Assembly: GCA_029237755.1 (NCBI GenBank)
Contig: JAQZBT010000025.1
Span: 1-10,284, forward strand
From: Candidatus Saccharimonadota bacterium
GTDB lineage: Bacteria; Patescibacteriota; Saccharimonadia; UBA4664
Direction: 5' to 3'
Length of the DNA stretch: 10,284 nt
Of this stretch, positions 4,113-10,284 are shown piece by piece. Below the pieces are notes generated by a model. The model had not been told where the DNA came from. It saw only the letters and a program-made list of their open reading frames with translations, and did not search any database. The position numbers and the translations under genes were made by a program. The stretch's first letter is position 1; every line of letters begins with the position of its first letter.

Positions 4113-7005
4113 AGGCCTTCTTCACCTTTACGTAGAGCTTCGCGCCATTTACCTTCGCCGGCACCCCGTCATCGGCGCCCTCGTGCGTTAGCTTCACCGC
4201 GAGCGTCTCTGTCTTGATCTCGTCTTCGAACCGCTTCACGGCCGCTACCAATTCCTGGTCGTCGGTTTGCAGCACCAGCTCTATCCGGTCATCTACCTGC
4301 AGGTCCGCCTCTTTACGCGCGTTTTGCACCAACCGCACGACATCGCGCATCGTGCCTTCGGCCTTCAGCTCCGGCGTTACCTTGGTGTCGAGCTCGAGTT
4401 CGTACCCGGCAATCTTCTTCGGCTTCTTATCTACGCGCTTCACGTTGACCTCTTCAGCGAGAATCTGCAGGTACTCGTGGTCGAGGCGCTCGCCGGTCAA
4501 GACCGTCAGGCTCGCCAACGGCTGCCGCACCTTGATCTTCTCTTCCGCTCGCTGCGCCAGGGCTTGGTTGACTATGTTTCGCGCCATCGCCATCTGGTCG
4601 AGCACTTCGCCGTCAACCTTGCCGGCCTTGGGCCAGTCGGTCAGATGTACCGACTTCGCTTCATCCATACTATCCGTCAGCTCGCGCCACAACTTATCAG
4701 ATACAAACGGACTCCATGGCGCCAGCAATTGTGCAATTCTACACAGGGTATAGTGCAATGTCCCATAGGCGCTCATCTTGTCGCCATCGTCCTCACTCTT
4801 CCAGAAACGTCTGCGTGAGCGCCGCACGTACCAGTTCGACAAGTCATCCACCAGGTCGCGGAGCGGCCGCACCGCCCGGGCAATCTGATAATCGTCGCCC
4901 TGCTTTGTCATCTCGGCAATCGTCTCGTTCAGCCTTGCGATCAGCCATTGGTCGAGCAGGTTGTCACTCTTCGGCTCCGCCAGCGACTTCGGCGGTTCCC
5001 ATTTATCGATCTCAGCGTAGGTCGTAAAGAAGCTATATGTATTCCAAAGTGTCATAAAGACGTTGCGCCGCACCTCGTTGACCGCGTCATAGCTAAACCG
5101 CACGTCCTCACCGCTCACCACCGGACTCGACATCAGGAAGAAGCGCAGGCTGTCGGCACCGGTCGTGCCGAAAATCTCGGACGGCTCAGGATAGTTACGC
5201 AGCCGCTTGCTCAGCTTCTTGCCGTCAGCCGCCAGCACCATGCCGTTGACGTTCACGTTCTTGAAGGCCGGCTTATCGAACAGCGCCGTGCCCAGCACAT
5301 GCAGCGTATAGAACCAACCGCGCGTCTGGTCGAGACCCTCGGAGATGAAGTCGGCCGGAAAAGCCGCGTCAAACGCCTCTTTGTCCTCAAACGGGTAATG
5401 GTCTTGGGCGTATGGCATCGATCCGCTCTCAAACCAGCAGTCAAACACCTCTTCGACGCGCTTGTAGGTCTTGCCGTCCTTCACGATGACAACCTCATCG
5501 ATCCCCGGCCGGTGCAGGTCAAACTCCTGCTTGTGGCCGCTCAACTCGCGCAGCTCATCGAGCGACCCGACCACCAGGATGTCTCCATCCTCGTTTTCCC
5601 AGATCGGCAGCGGCGCACCCCAGAAGCGGTTGCGGCTGAAGTTCCAGTCGCGCGCGTCCGCCAGCCAGTTACCAAACCGCCCAGCTTTGATGTGCCCCGG
5701 CACCCACTTGATCTTCTCGTTGTTTTTAACGAGCTTCTCCCGAATCTCGCTCACCCGCACAAACCAGCTCGGCATCGCAAAGTAGAGCAGCGGCGTCTCG
5801 CACCGCCAACAGAAGGGGTAGGTGTGCTCAAATGTCTCAGCCGCAAACAGCCGGCCCTTCTGGCCCAGATCCGCAATGATCTTCGGGTCCGCCTGCTTGA
5901 AGAACAGCCCGGCAAACTCCCCCATCTGCTCAGTCATCTTGCCAAACGAGTTCACGCTCTCAATCAGTGGCAATCCCACCCGCTGTCCCAGTGCCAAGTC
6001 TGTCTCACCGTATCGAGGAGCCACGTGCAATACACCCGTTCCGTCTTCCAGGCTCACCGACTCATCGGCATAAACCCGGTGCACGGCATCGTTATCGCTC
6101 ACATCCACGAGCGTGTACAGCGGCTCGTACTTCAGGCCCACCAGCTCCTTGCCGGACTGTGTCTTCACGACCTTATACTCCGCCTTACGCAGCTCCAGCT
6201 CTCCCAAGCGCGCCTTGGCCAGGATCAGCTTCTCGCCCTTCTTCCACGCGTCTCCGTCGTCCTGGAGCTCTACAGTGGCATATTCCGCCTTCTCGTCCAC
6301 CGCCAGGGCCGCATTGGCCGGCAGCGTCCACGGCGTGGTAGTCCACGCCAAGAGCGCCACGTCCTGCCCTACCACCGGGAACTTCGCATAGACACTCGGG
6401 TCGGGCACGTTGTCCTTATAGTTCTGGTTAACCTCAAAGTTGCTCAAGGGCGTCGCACAGCGCGGGCAGTACGGATTCGACCGGAAGCCCCGGTAGACCA
6501 GCCCCTTCTCGTGCAACTGCTTCGTCACCCACCAGACCGACTCAATATAGTTATCATCGAGCGTAGCGTACGAGTTCTCCTGGTCAGCCCACCGGCCGAT
6601 CCGGGTCATAAACTCTTCCCACTCGCCCTTATATTTGAATACGCTGGCTCGAGCCGCCTCGTTGAACTTCTCAACGCCAAATTCCATGATCTGCTGCTTT
6701 CCCGTAATGCCGAGCTGCTTCTCGACCTCATATTCCACCGGCAGTCCGTGCGTGTCCCAGCCGTTGCGCCGCGGCACATAGTACCCGCGCATCACCTTGT
6801 ACCGAGTGATCGAGTCCTTCTGCGTCAATGCCACGACGTGGCCGTAGTGCGGCAATCCATTCGCAAAGGGCGGGCCGTCATAGAAATTAAACCTCGGCGC
6901 GTCTTTCCTCAGCTCCAGGCTCTTCTCAAATGTCTTTTCCTTGTTCCATACCTCGAGCATCTCGGCTTCGAAGGCGGGAAAATCGGCGGGCGCAGCTTTC
7001 TTCAT
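4111..7005 (-). CDS. ileS: Isoleucyl-tRNA synthetase, IleRS2 (eukaryote-like) type
   Basis: The enzyme charges tRNA-Ile with isoleucine in the cytosol and hydrolyses Val-tRNA-Ile. The 964 residues show class Ia features: GPPFANGLPHYGH with the HIGH-equivalent HYGH at 53-56, GWDTHGLPVEYE after it, and KLSKR (KMSKS equivalent) at 597-601. The CP1 editing region contains AWTTTPWTLPANAALAV and DGTGVLHVAPRYGE. Two CxxC pairs (C180/C183 in CPRC, C399/C402 in CWRC) probably hold zinc. An anticodon-binding helical domain follows, then a C-terminal region from about 850 (EEVNVKRV onward) resembling the DUF5915-type tail rather than the zinc-finger tail of E. coli IleRS. HYGH and KLSKR mark the IleRS2 group, whose members are typically insensitive to mupirocin (family knowledge, not shown here). 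ATG 7005 follows GAGGAG (complement of 7011-7016) by 5 bases. A T-box and a dedicated promoter lie upstream. Confidence 0.97.
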   Translation of the reverse strand: MKKAAPADFPAFEAEMLEVWNKEKTFEKSLELRKDAPRFNFYDGPPFANGLPHYGHVVALTQKDSITRYKVMRGYYVPRRNGWDTHGLPVEYEVEKQLGITGKQQIMEFGVEKFNEAARASVFKYKGEWEEFMTRIGRWADQENSYATLDDNYIESVWWVTKQLHEKGLVYRGFRSNPYCPRCATPLSNFEVNQNYKDNVPDPSVYAKFPVVGQDVALLAWTTTPWTLPANAALAVDEKAEYATVELQDDGDAWKKGEKLILAKARLGELELRKAEYKVVKTQSGKELVGLKYEPLYTLVDVSDNDAVHRVYADESVSLEDGTGVLHVAPRYGETDLALGQRVGLPLIESVNSFGKMTEQMGEFAGLFFKQADPKIIADLGQKGRLFAAETFEHTYPFCWRCETPLLYFAMPSWFVRVSEIREKLVKNNEKIKWVPGHIKAGRFGNWLADARDWNFSRNRFWGAPLPIWENEDGDILVVGSLDELRELSGHKQEFDLHRPGIDEVVIVKDGKTYKRVEEVFDCWFESGSMPYAQDHYPFEDKEAFDAAFPADFISEGLDQTRGWFYTLHVLGTALFDKPAFKNVNVNGMVLAADGKKLSKRLRNYPEPSEIFGTTGADSLRFFLMSSPVVSGEDVRFSYDAVNEVRRNVFMTLWNTYSFFTTYAEIDKWEPPKSLAEPKSDNLLDQWLIARLNETIAEMTKQGDDYQIARAVRPLRDLVDDLSNWYVRRSRRRFWKSEDDGDKMSAYGTLHYTLCRIAQLLAPWSPFVSDKLWRELTDSMDEAKSVHLTDWPKAGKVDGEVLDQMAMARNIVNQALAQRAEEKIKVRQPLASLTVLTGERLDHEYLQILAEEVNVKRVDKKPKKIAGYELELDTKVTPELKAEGTMRDVVRLVQNARKEADLQVDDRIELVLQTDDQELVAAVKRFEDEIKTETLAVKLTHEGADDGVPAKVNGAKLYVKVKKA

Positions 7006-7187
7006 AAAGGCTCCTCAACAATAAAACCATCCGTACGGCAGGGACCCTCGCGGGCGGTACCACCCTGCTTTCCAGATGGACACTTCGTTGCTGCTTGTCG
7101 TTGCAGTTACACGTCGGGTTCTACTCTCGCTTGGATTTCTTCCCGCAGCTCGCGGTTGATAGCCGCTCAAACGCTTTGACTGGTTGT
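7006..7187 (-). ncRNA. T-box riboswitch leader of ileS
   Basis: The transcript contains AGGGTGGTACCGC (complement of 7054-7066), the T-box core that captures the tRNA 3' end. It folds as a textbook antiterminator or antisequestrator: GCAGGG (7063-7068) with CCCTGC (7038-7043), bulge TGGTACC (7056-7062), then GCCC (7052-7055) with GGGT (7044-7047) around GCGA. Upstream, GCGG-CTATCAA-CCGC (complement of 7152-7166) presents ATC followed by A in the middle of a 7-base loop, a fitting isoleucine specifier (7158-7160). Downstream of it is a CGGG...CCCG hairpin with GAGAGTAG. At roughly 180 bases the leader is short, consistent with a reduced Stem I as known for translational ileS T-boxes of Actinobacteria. 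It should raise ileS expression when uncharged tRNA-Ile accumulates. The T-box call is strong; the specifier assignment is moderate. Confidence 0.9.
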
Positions 7188-7193
7188 AAACCT

Positions 7194-7222
7194 ATTATGC
7201 CCTAGCTTTGCACGCCGAGCAA
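7194..7222 (-). promoter_or_regulatory. ileS promoter, overlapping the 3' end of yggT
   Basis: On the minus strand TTGCTC (7217-7222) is followed by a 17-base spacer and CATAAT (7194-7199; five of six matches). The -35 lies inside the last codons of yggT and the -10 just after its stop. No terminator was seen between yggT and this promoter, so some read-through from ftsZ-yggT into the T-box leader is possible. Confidence 0.75.
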
Positions 7223-7468
7223 GTATCGCAGCAGGTAGATTAGGCCTTGCAGCAGGAAAAACGTTGCCAGCGGCGCCAGGTCGATGCCCGCTGTCGCCGG
7301 TATCACCTTACGCACCGGCGCCAGCAGCGGCTCGGTCAAGCTCACGAGCCAGCCGTACAACCGGTTGGCCGGGTCCACGAAATAGCTCATCACTACCCGC
7401 ACGATCAACATGAAGTTGAAGATCATGACGAACAGCTCGGCAAATAGCAGCAATGTGTCGGTGATCAT
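7202..7468 (-). CDS. yggT: YggT family integral membrane protein
   Basis: The 88-residue product has two hydrophobic segments (about 5-29 and 65-84) flanking a conserved middle. Family motifs are visible: RVVMSYF (24-30), then SLTEPLLAPVRKVIP (43-57) and GIDLAPLATFFLL (61-73), matching the R-x-x-x-S-x-F, TEPLL-x-P-x-R and D-[FL]-[SA]-P pattern of YggT/YlmG proteins. These proteins are commonly found near ftsZ or sepF and are linked to division-site or nucleoid organisation in some bacteria and to chloroplast division; the biochemical role is unsettled. The ATG overlaps the TGA of the upstream gene as ATGA, so translation is probably coupled. It is the last gene of the ftsZ operon. Confidence 0.9.
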   Translation of the reverse strand: MITDTLLLFAELFVMIFNFMLIVRVVMSYFVDPANRLYGWLVSLTEPLLAPVRKVIPATAGIDLAPLATFFLLQGLIYLLRYLLGVQS

Positions 7469-7728
7469 CGTCGAGCCAGATACGCCAGGTCTTGTACCGA
7501 GGGAAATTGGGTCTGTTCCTGCCAGACCTGCAGCGGCGAGCCATCGTCGCGCACCACCACTATCGCTGGCCGCGCCAGGATGTCGTAGTTCTCAGTAAAC
7601 TGGATGCCCCTCGGGCTATCCGCATCCAACATCTCAGCGTCGACATCCGCCTCTACCAATTGCTTCACCAAGCGCTCCATGACGCGCTCTTCCGGCGTAT
7701 TGCGGTTGAAAAGGATATAGGCCTTCAT
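7465..7728 (-). CDS. Small thioredoxin/glutaredoxin-fold protein lacking the CxxC motif
   Basis: The 87-residue product has the layout of a thioredoxin fold: strand KAYILFN (2-8), a helix EERVMERLVKQLVEA, strand AEMLDAD, a helix, then LARPAIVVV (51-59), where P54 fits the conserved cis-Pro before the third strand, DGSPLQVWQ as the hairpin and a final helix. The active-site position reads RNTPEER (9-15) and the whole protein has no cysteine, so it cannot do dithiol redox chemistry; a structural or binding role is more likely. The start ATG 7728 has only a weak AAAAGG 2 bases upstream and lies 19 bases after the ftsZ stop. It overlaps yggT by 4 bases (ATGA). Its place between ftsZ and yggT hints at a division- or envelope-related role, which is inference. 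Confidence 0.8.
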   Translation of the reverse strand: MKAYILFNRNTPEERVMERLVKQLVEADVDAEMLDADSPRGIQFTENYDILARPAIVVVRDDGSPLQVWQEQTQFPSVQDLAYLARR

Positions 7729-7747
7729 TGCCTTTTAGTATAACCCA

Positions 7748-9127
7748 CTACTCGACTTTGCGGCGGATGAACGCCGGGACGTCGAGGTCGTCATCATCCA
7801 GTGGCAAGCTGGTATCAGCTTCGGAAATCGTCACGCGTGTAGTTGTCTGCTCGACCGTCGCCTCATATACCGGCTCGGGCTCACTCAACAGCTCCTCAGG
7901 CTCGTTGTCCTCAGGCTCGATCGACGACAACGGTGCAAACCGCCGCGGCGGTGCCGGCTCCTGGTGCGGAATCTGAATCGGCACGACTTCCGGCTCGGGT
8001 TCGGCCTGCGGACGCTCATTGATAAAGGGCTGCCTCGGAGCAGGCATCACGGGCGGTAGATACGGTTCGGGTTCCGGCTCGGGCTCAGGTTCCGGACGCG
8101 AGTAAGCAATCGGTTCCGGCTCGGGTGTCTTTACTGGTATCGGTTGTTCGCGCACTACCGGGGTAGCCTTCTTAGTGACATCAAATCCTGTCGCCACCAC
8201 CGTGATCTGCAGGTCGTCATCCATGTTTCCATCCAACACAGCGCCGAAGATAATGTTAGCGTCGGGGTCGACGGCGTCGGTAATGGTCTTCGCAGCCTCA
8301 TCGATCTCGTGCATGGTCATATTCTTGCCGCCGGTAATGTTGAAGAGCACGCCGCGCGCACCTTCCACACTAGTTTCTAGTAGCGGCGAATCAATCGCCT
8401 GGCGGGCCGCCTCGACCGCCCGGTTGTCACCCGACGCCCGGCCGATGCCCATCAGAGCCGATCCGGCATTCGCCATGATCGCCTTCACGTCGGCGAAGTC
8501 GAGGTTAATCAGGCCGTGGATCGTAATCAGGTTCGAGATACCCTGCACACCTTGTTGCAGTACCTCGTCAACGATGCCAAACGCGTCCACCAGGCTGGTC
8601 TTGCGGTCGATCATCTGCAGCAAACGGTCGTTGGGAATAGTAATCAACGTATCGACCGTATCTTTGAGCTCCACTATGCCGGCCTCGGCACTGCGGCGCC
8701 GTCGTTCACCCTCAAAGGTAAAAGGTTTCGTAACAATCGCTACTACTAGCGCGCCCGCCTCACGGGCTGCCGCTGCAATCAGCGGTGCTGCGCCCGTACC
8801 GGTGCCACCACCCTCACCGAGGGTGATAAACACCATGTCGGCGCCCTTTACGGCCTCGTAAATCTCCTTTTCACTCTCCTCGGCTGCCTTTCGTCCCACC
8901 TCGGGATCGGCGCCGGCGCCCAGACCGCGAGTAGTCTCACGGCCGATATGAATTTTTTGCGGTGCTTTCGAGTGCAACAGAGCCTGCGCATCAGTATTGA
9001 TGACTACAAACTCCACACCCTGCAGCCTGGCTTCGATCATGCGGTTGACGGCTGAGCCGCCGCCTCCGCCACATCCTATAACTTTGATTCGGGCTGAAGT
9101 ATCAACCTCTGGAAGAATCTCGGCCAT
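7748..9127 (-). CDS. ftsZ: Cell division protein FtsZ
   Basis: FtsZ is the tubulin-like GTPase that polymerises into the Z-ring at midcell. The 459 residues are longer than the usual 350-420 because of the linker. The N-terminal GTPase core has KVIGCGGGGGSAVNRMI (15-31), NTDAQAL (44-50), the tubulin signature GEGGGTGTGAAP (104-115), IPNDRLL (164-170) and the T7 loop GLINLDFADVKAIM (205-218), whose D210 and D213 complete the GTPase site of the next subunit. After the C-terminal domain comes a disordered Pro/Glu-rich linker (about 320-447), including five EP units at 346-355. LDVPAFIRRK (448-457) is the conserved C-terminal peptide that binds FtsA. Oddity: the signature has Glu105 where Met is usual. 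ATG 9127 is preceded by AAGGAG (complement of 9140-9145) with a long 12-base spacer. It is the first gene of an operon with the thioredoxin-like gene and yggT. Confidence 0.98.
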   Translation of the reverse strand: MAEILPEVDTSARIKVIGCGGGGGSAVNRMIEARLQGVEFVVINTDAQALLHSKAPQKIHIGRETTRGLGAGADPEVGRKAAEESEKEIYEAVKGADMVFITLGEGGGTGTGAAPLIAAAAREAGALVVAIVTKPFTFEGERRRRSAEAGIVELKDTVDTLITIPNDRLLQMIDRKTSLVDAFGIVDEVLQQGVQGISNLITIHGLINLDFADVKAIMANAGSALMGIGRASGDNRAVEAARQAIDSPLLETSVEGARGVLFNITGGKNMTMHEIDEAAKTITDAVDPDANIIFGAVLDGNMDDDLQITVVATGFDVTKKATPVVREQPIPVKTPEPEPIAYSRPEPEPEPEPEPYLPPVMPAPRQPFINERPQAEPEPEVVPIQIPHQEPAPPRRFAPLSSIEPEDNEPEELLSEPEPVYEATVEQTTTRVTISEADTSLPLDDDDLDVPAFIRRKVE

Positions 9128-9191
9128 TTCGAATAGTTACTCCTTACCACCAAGGACTCGCAGTCTGAACAACTCACGAGTACATCGTGAC

Positions 9192-9286
9192 TATATAACG
9201 ACCCGCCAAATTAATGCAAATTACTTATTCAGGCTGTTTTTGGCTTTGCCAACGCGCACATTATTTGTGCATTAAGTACGTTAATG
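9192..9286 (-). promoter_or_regulatory. ftsZ control region: candidate promoter and dyad repeats
   Basis: Within the 265-base AT-rich gap between ftsA and ftsZ, a minus-strand TTGCAT (9214-9219), 16-base spacer and TATATA (9192-9197) form a plausible promoter. Upstream of it two dyads abut: GCACA/TGTGC (9256-9270, 5-base centre) and CATTAA/TTAATG (9270-9286, 5-base centre). A third TTAATG (9211-9216) overlaps the candidate -35. Repeated half-sites over and beside a promoter suggest binding by a regulator. The rest of the gap (9287-9337) shows nothing clear, and no tRNA or small gene was seen in it. Confidence 0.45.
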
Positions 9287-9337
9287 ACCGTTCACAAGCC
9301 ATTCATAACTTGAGTGTTCAGGCCATTTTTAGAGCAT

Positions 9338-9367
9338 AAAAAATATCCGGAACTTTTCGTCCGGATA
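9338..9367 (-). terminator. Rho-independent terminator after ftsA
   Basis: TATCCGGA (9344-9351) and TCCGGATA (9360-9367) form a perfect 8-bp stem with an 8-base loop. On the minus strand the stem is followed by TTTTTT (complement of 9338-9343). It begins 25 bases after the ftsA stop, so ftsA transcripts largely end before ftsZ. Confidence 0.87.
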
Positions 9368-9392
9368 AAAGTTTTCCACAACTTAAGGGTTT

Positions 9393-10284
9393 TTAGGGCA
9401 ATAAGTTTCGGAGAGCGTGCTTAATGCGATCTACGGTCTGTCCGATGCCAGCCCCCGGCGCAGCCGCTTCCTGCCCATGACTCATATTCTCTAGCATCAG
9501 CCCGATCGGGGCTGAAAATGCCGGGTCACTGATCCGGTCGACAATACCGCTAAAACCGTCCGGCTTACCGACGACAGCCGGCAATTGCAGTGTATCCTTG
9601 GCCAGCTCCTCGATGCCGGGCATCTTGGCGCCGCCGCCGGTCAGCACAACGCCACCAGGCAGCATTACATCCTTGCCGACTTTGCGCAGCTCAGCCCGCA
9701 CCAGCTGGAATATCTCGTCCAACCGTGCACCGGCAATCTTCTGCAGTTCCTTACGCGTGACTACGTTGTCTTCGTTATCGAGCTCCTCGATGCGCACTTT
9801 TTCGCTCAAGTTGGCCTTACTGGTGTGTGCGCGCACATACTTGAGCTTAATCTTCTCGGCTGTATCAATACTGGTCTTCAAACCGATCGCCAAGTCGTTG
9901 GTAATGTGTCCGGCGCCTACCGGAATCACGCTCGAGTACAGGATGTCGCCTTCCTCGTACACTGCCACACCGGTGGTTCCGCCGCCGATATCTACCAGTG
10001 CTACCCCCAGCTCTTTCTGCCGCTTGGTCAGGACTGCTCGGGCTGCGGCCAACGGCACCAGCACCTGCCCTTGGACCAGGATGCCGGCCTGGTGGATGCT
10101 GCGATCGAGATTCTTTATCGCAGGAACCGAACCGGTAATAATATGAGACTCGACTTCCAGCCGGACGCCGTTCATGCCGACCGGGTCCTTGATGTTCTCT
10201 TGGCTATCAACTGAGTAAGACCGGGGGAATACCTGGATAATTTCGCGGTTGGGCTGCAACTGGATAGCGGTAGCTGCCTCCTCC
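9393..10284 (-). CDS. ftsA: Cell division protein FtsA, N-terminus missing at the window edge
   Basis: FtsA is the actin-like ATPase that anchors FtsZ to the membrane and recruits later divisome proteins. The frame is open from the window edge to TAA at 9393-9395, about 297 residues, roughly the last two thirds of a typical 400-420-aa FtsA. The sequence enters within the 1C domain region (EEAATAIQL, then NREIIQVFPRSYSVD and IKDPVGMNGVRLEVESHII). The phosphate motif ALVDIGGGTTGVAVYEEG follows, then the helical 2B part, and the adenosine motif GGVVLTGGGAKMPGIEELA. The C-terminus GQTVDRIKHALRNLLP can form the amphipathic membrane-targeting helix. A TTG codon at 10257-10259 could be mistaken for a start, but conserved FtsA sequence continues upstream of it to the edge, so the gene is truncated only by the window. 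Confidence 0.96.
   Translation of the reverse strand, partial: EEAATAIQLQPNREIIQVFPRSYSVDSQENIKDPVGMNGVRLEVESHIITGSVPAIKNLDRSIHQAGILVQGQVLVPLAAARAVLTKRQKELGVALVDIGGGTTGVAVYEEGDILYSSVIPVGAGHITNDLAIGLKTSIDTAEKIKLKYVRAHTSKANLSEKVRIEELDNEDNVVTRKELQKIAGARLDEIFQLVRAELRKVGKDVMLPGGVVLTGGGAKMPGIEELAKDTLQLPAVVGKPDGFSGIVDRISDPAFSAPIGLMLENMSHGQEAAAPGAGIGQTVDRIKHALRNLLP

Noticed and set aside
7072..7081. A second ATC (in CCATCTGG) as the T-box specifier
   Set aside because: It lies only a few bases before the T-box core, leaving no room for intervening stems, and ATC is followed by T. The ATC at 7158-7160 sits in a hairpin loop and is followed by A.
4948..7179. Very long (743-codon) open frame on the + strand opposite ileS
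   Set aside because: It runs antisense to ileS, which has unmistakable catalytic motifs. It lacks an SD and family motifs, and it extends across the T-box leader; the openness is a by-product of ileS codon use and GC content.
8056..8100. Short tandem repeat of GGTTCC/GGCTCG-like units
   Set aside because: It encodes the Glu-Pro repeats of the FtsZ linker in frame, so it is explained by protein composition and is not a separate repeat element.
9372..9380. DnaA-box-like TTTTCCACA next to ftsA
   Set aside because: It fits the loose TTWTNCACA consensus but is single. No cluster of boxes or dnaA/dnaN genes is nearby, so it is not evidence of an origin.
10257..10259. TTG as the start of ftsA
   Set aside because: Conserved FtsA sequence continues upstream through the window edge, so this is an internal Leu codon.

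Overview
Organism: this is a bacterial chromosome segment, GC-rich in its genes, using the standard genetic code (TAA, TAG and TGA all end genes here). The compact proteins (99-aa L21, 371-aa RodA, 964-aa IleRS), the presence of ftsA, the absence of an adjacent rpmA or mra/dcw cluster, and the style of the FtsZ, L21 and IleRS sequences suggest a Patescibacteria/CPR genome. Saccharibacteria is my best guess (about 0.5 confidence, from family memory, not from a search). Actinobacteria are unlikely because FtsA is present.

Layout, left to right. (1) The 3' end of a secreted or surface protein (+) with a C-terminal domain resembling the 'post-COAP' type. It is convergent with rplU (-), and a perfectly palindromic two-way terminator separates them. 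(2) rplU has a strong extended -10 promoter and diverges from an unrecognised 237-aa protein (+) with one or two ABM-like alpha/beta-barrel domains. (3) rodA (-) encodes the SEDS peptidoglycan polymerase of wall elongation. (4) Between rodA and ileS lie two tandem small basic, Trp-rich paralogues (130 and 121 aa, +). Each is a complete transcription unit with promoter, hairpin leader, strong SD and terminator, and the leader and terminator sequences are shared. I do not recognise this family; it is the best candidate for something undescribed in the window. (5) ileS (-) is an IleRS2-type enzyme (HYGH, KLSKR) preceded by a T-box riboswitch and its own promoter. (6) A cell-division block on the minus strand reads ftsA (5' end outside the window), terminator, 265-nt regulatory gap, ftsZ, cysteine-free thioredoxin-fold protein, yggT.

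How the genes work together: FtsA tethers FtsZ filaments to the membrane through the FtsZ C-terminal peptide, which is intact here. YggT is a small membrane protein often linked to division genes. RodA builds the lateral wall. IleRS and L21 are translation housekeeping genes. The ftsZ, thioredoxin-like and yggT genes form one operon (19-nt gap, then an ATGA overlap). The ileS promoter lies over the end of yggT. The ftsA terminator implies that ftsZ can be transcribed separately from ftsA.

No tRNA, rRNA, CRISPR, insertion sequence or phage gene was seen. No gene-free stretch exceeds 300 bases; the largest is the ftsA-ftsZ gap.
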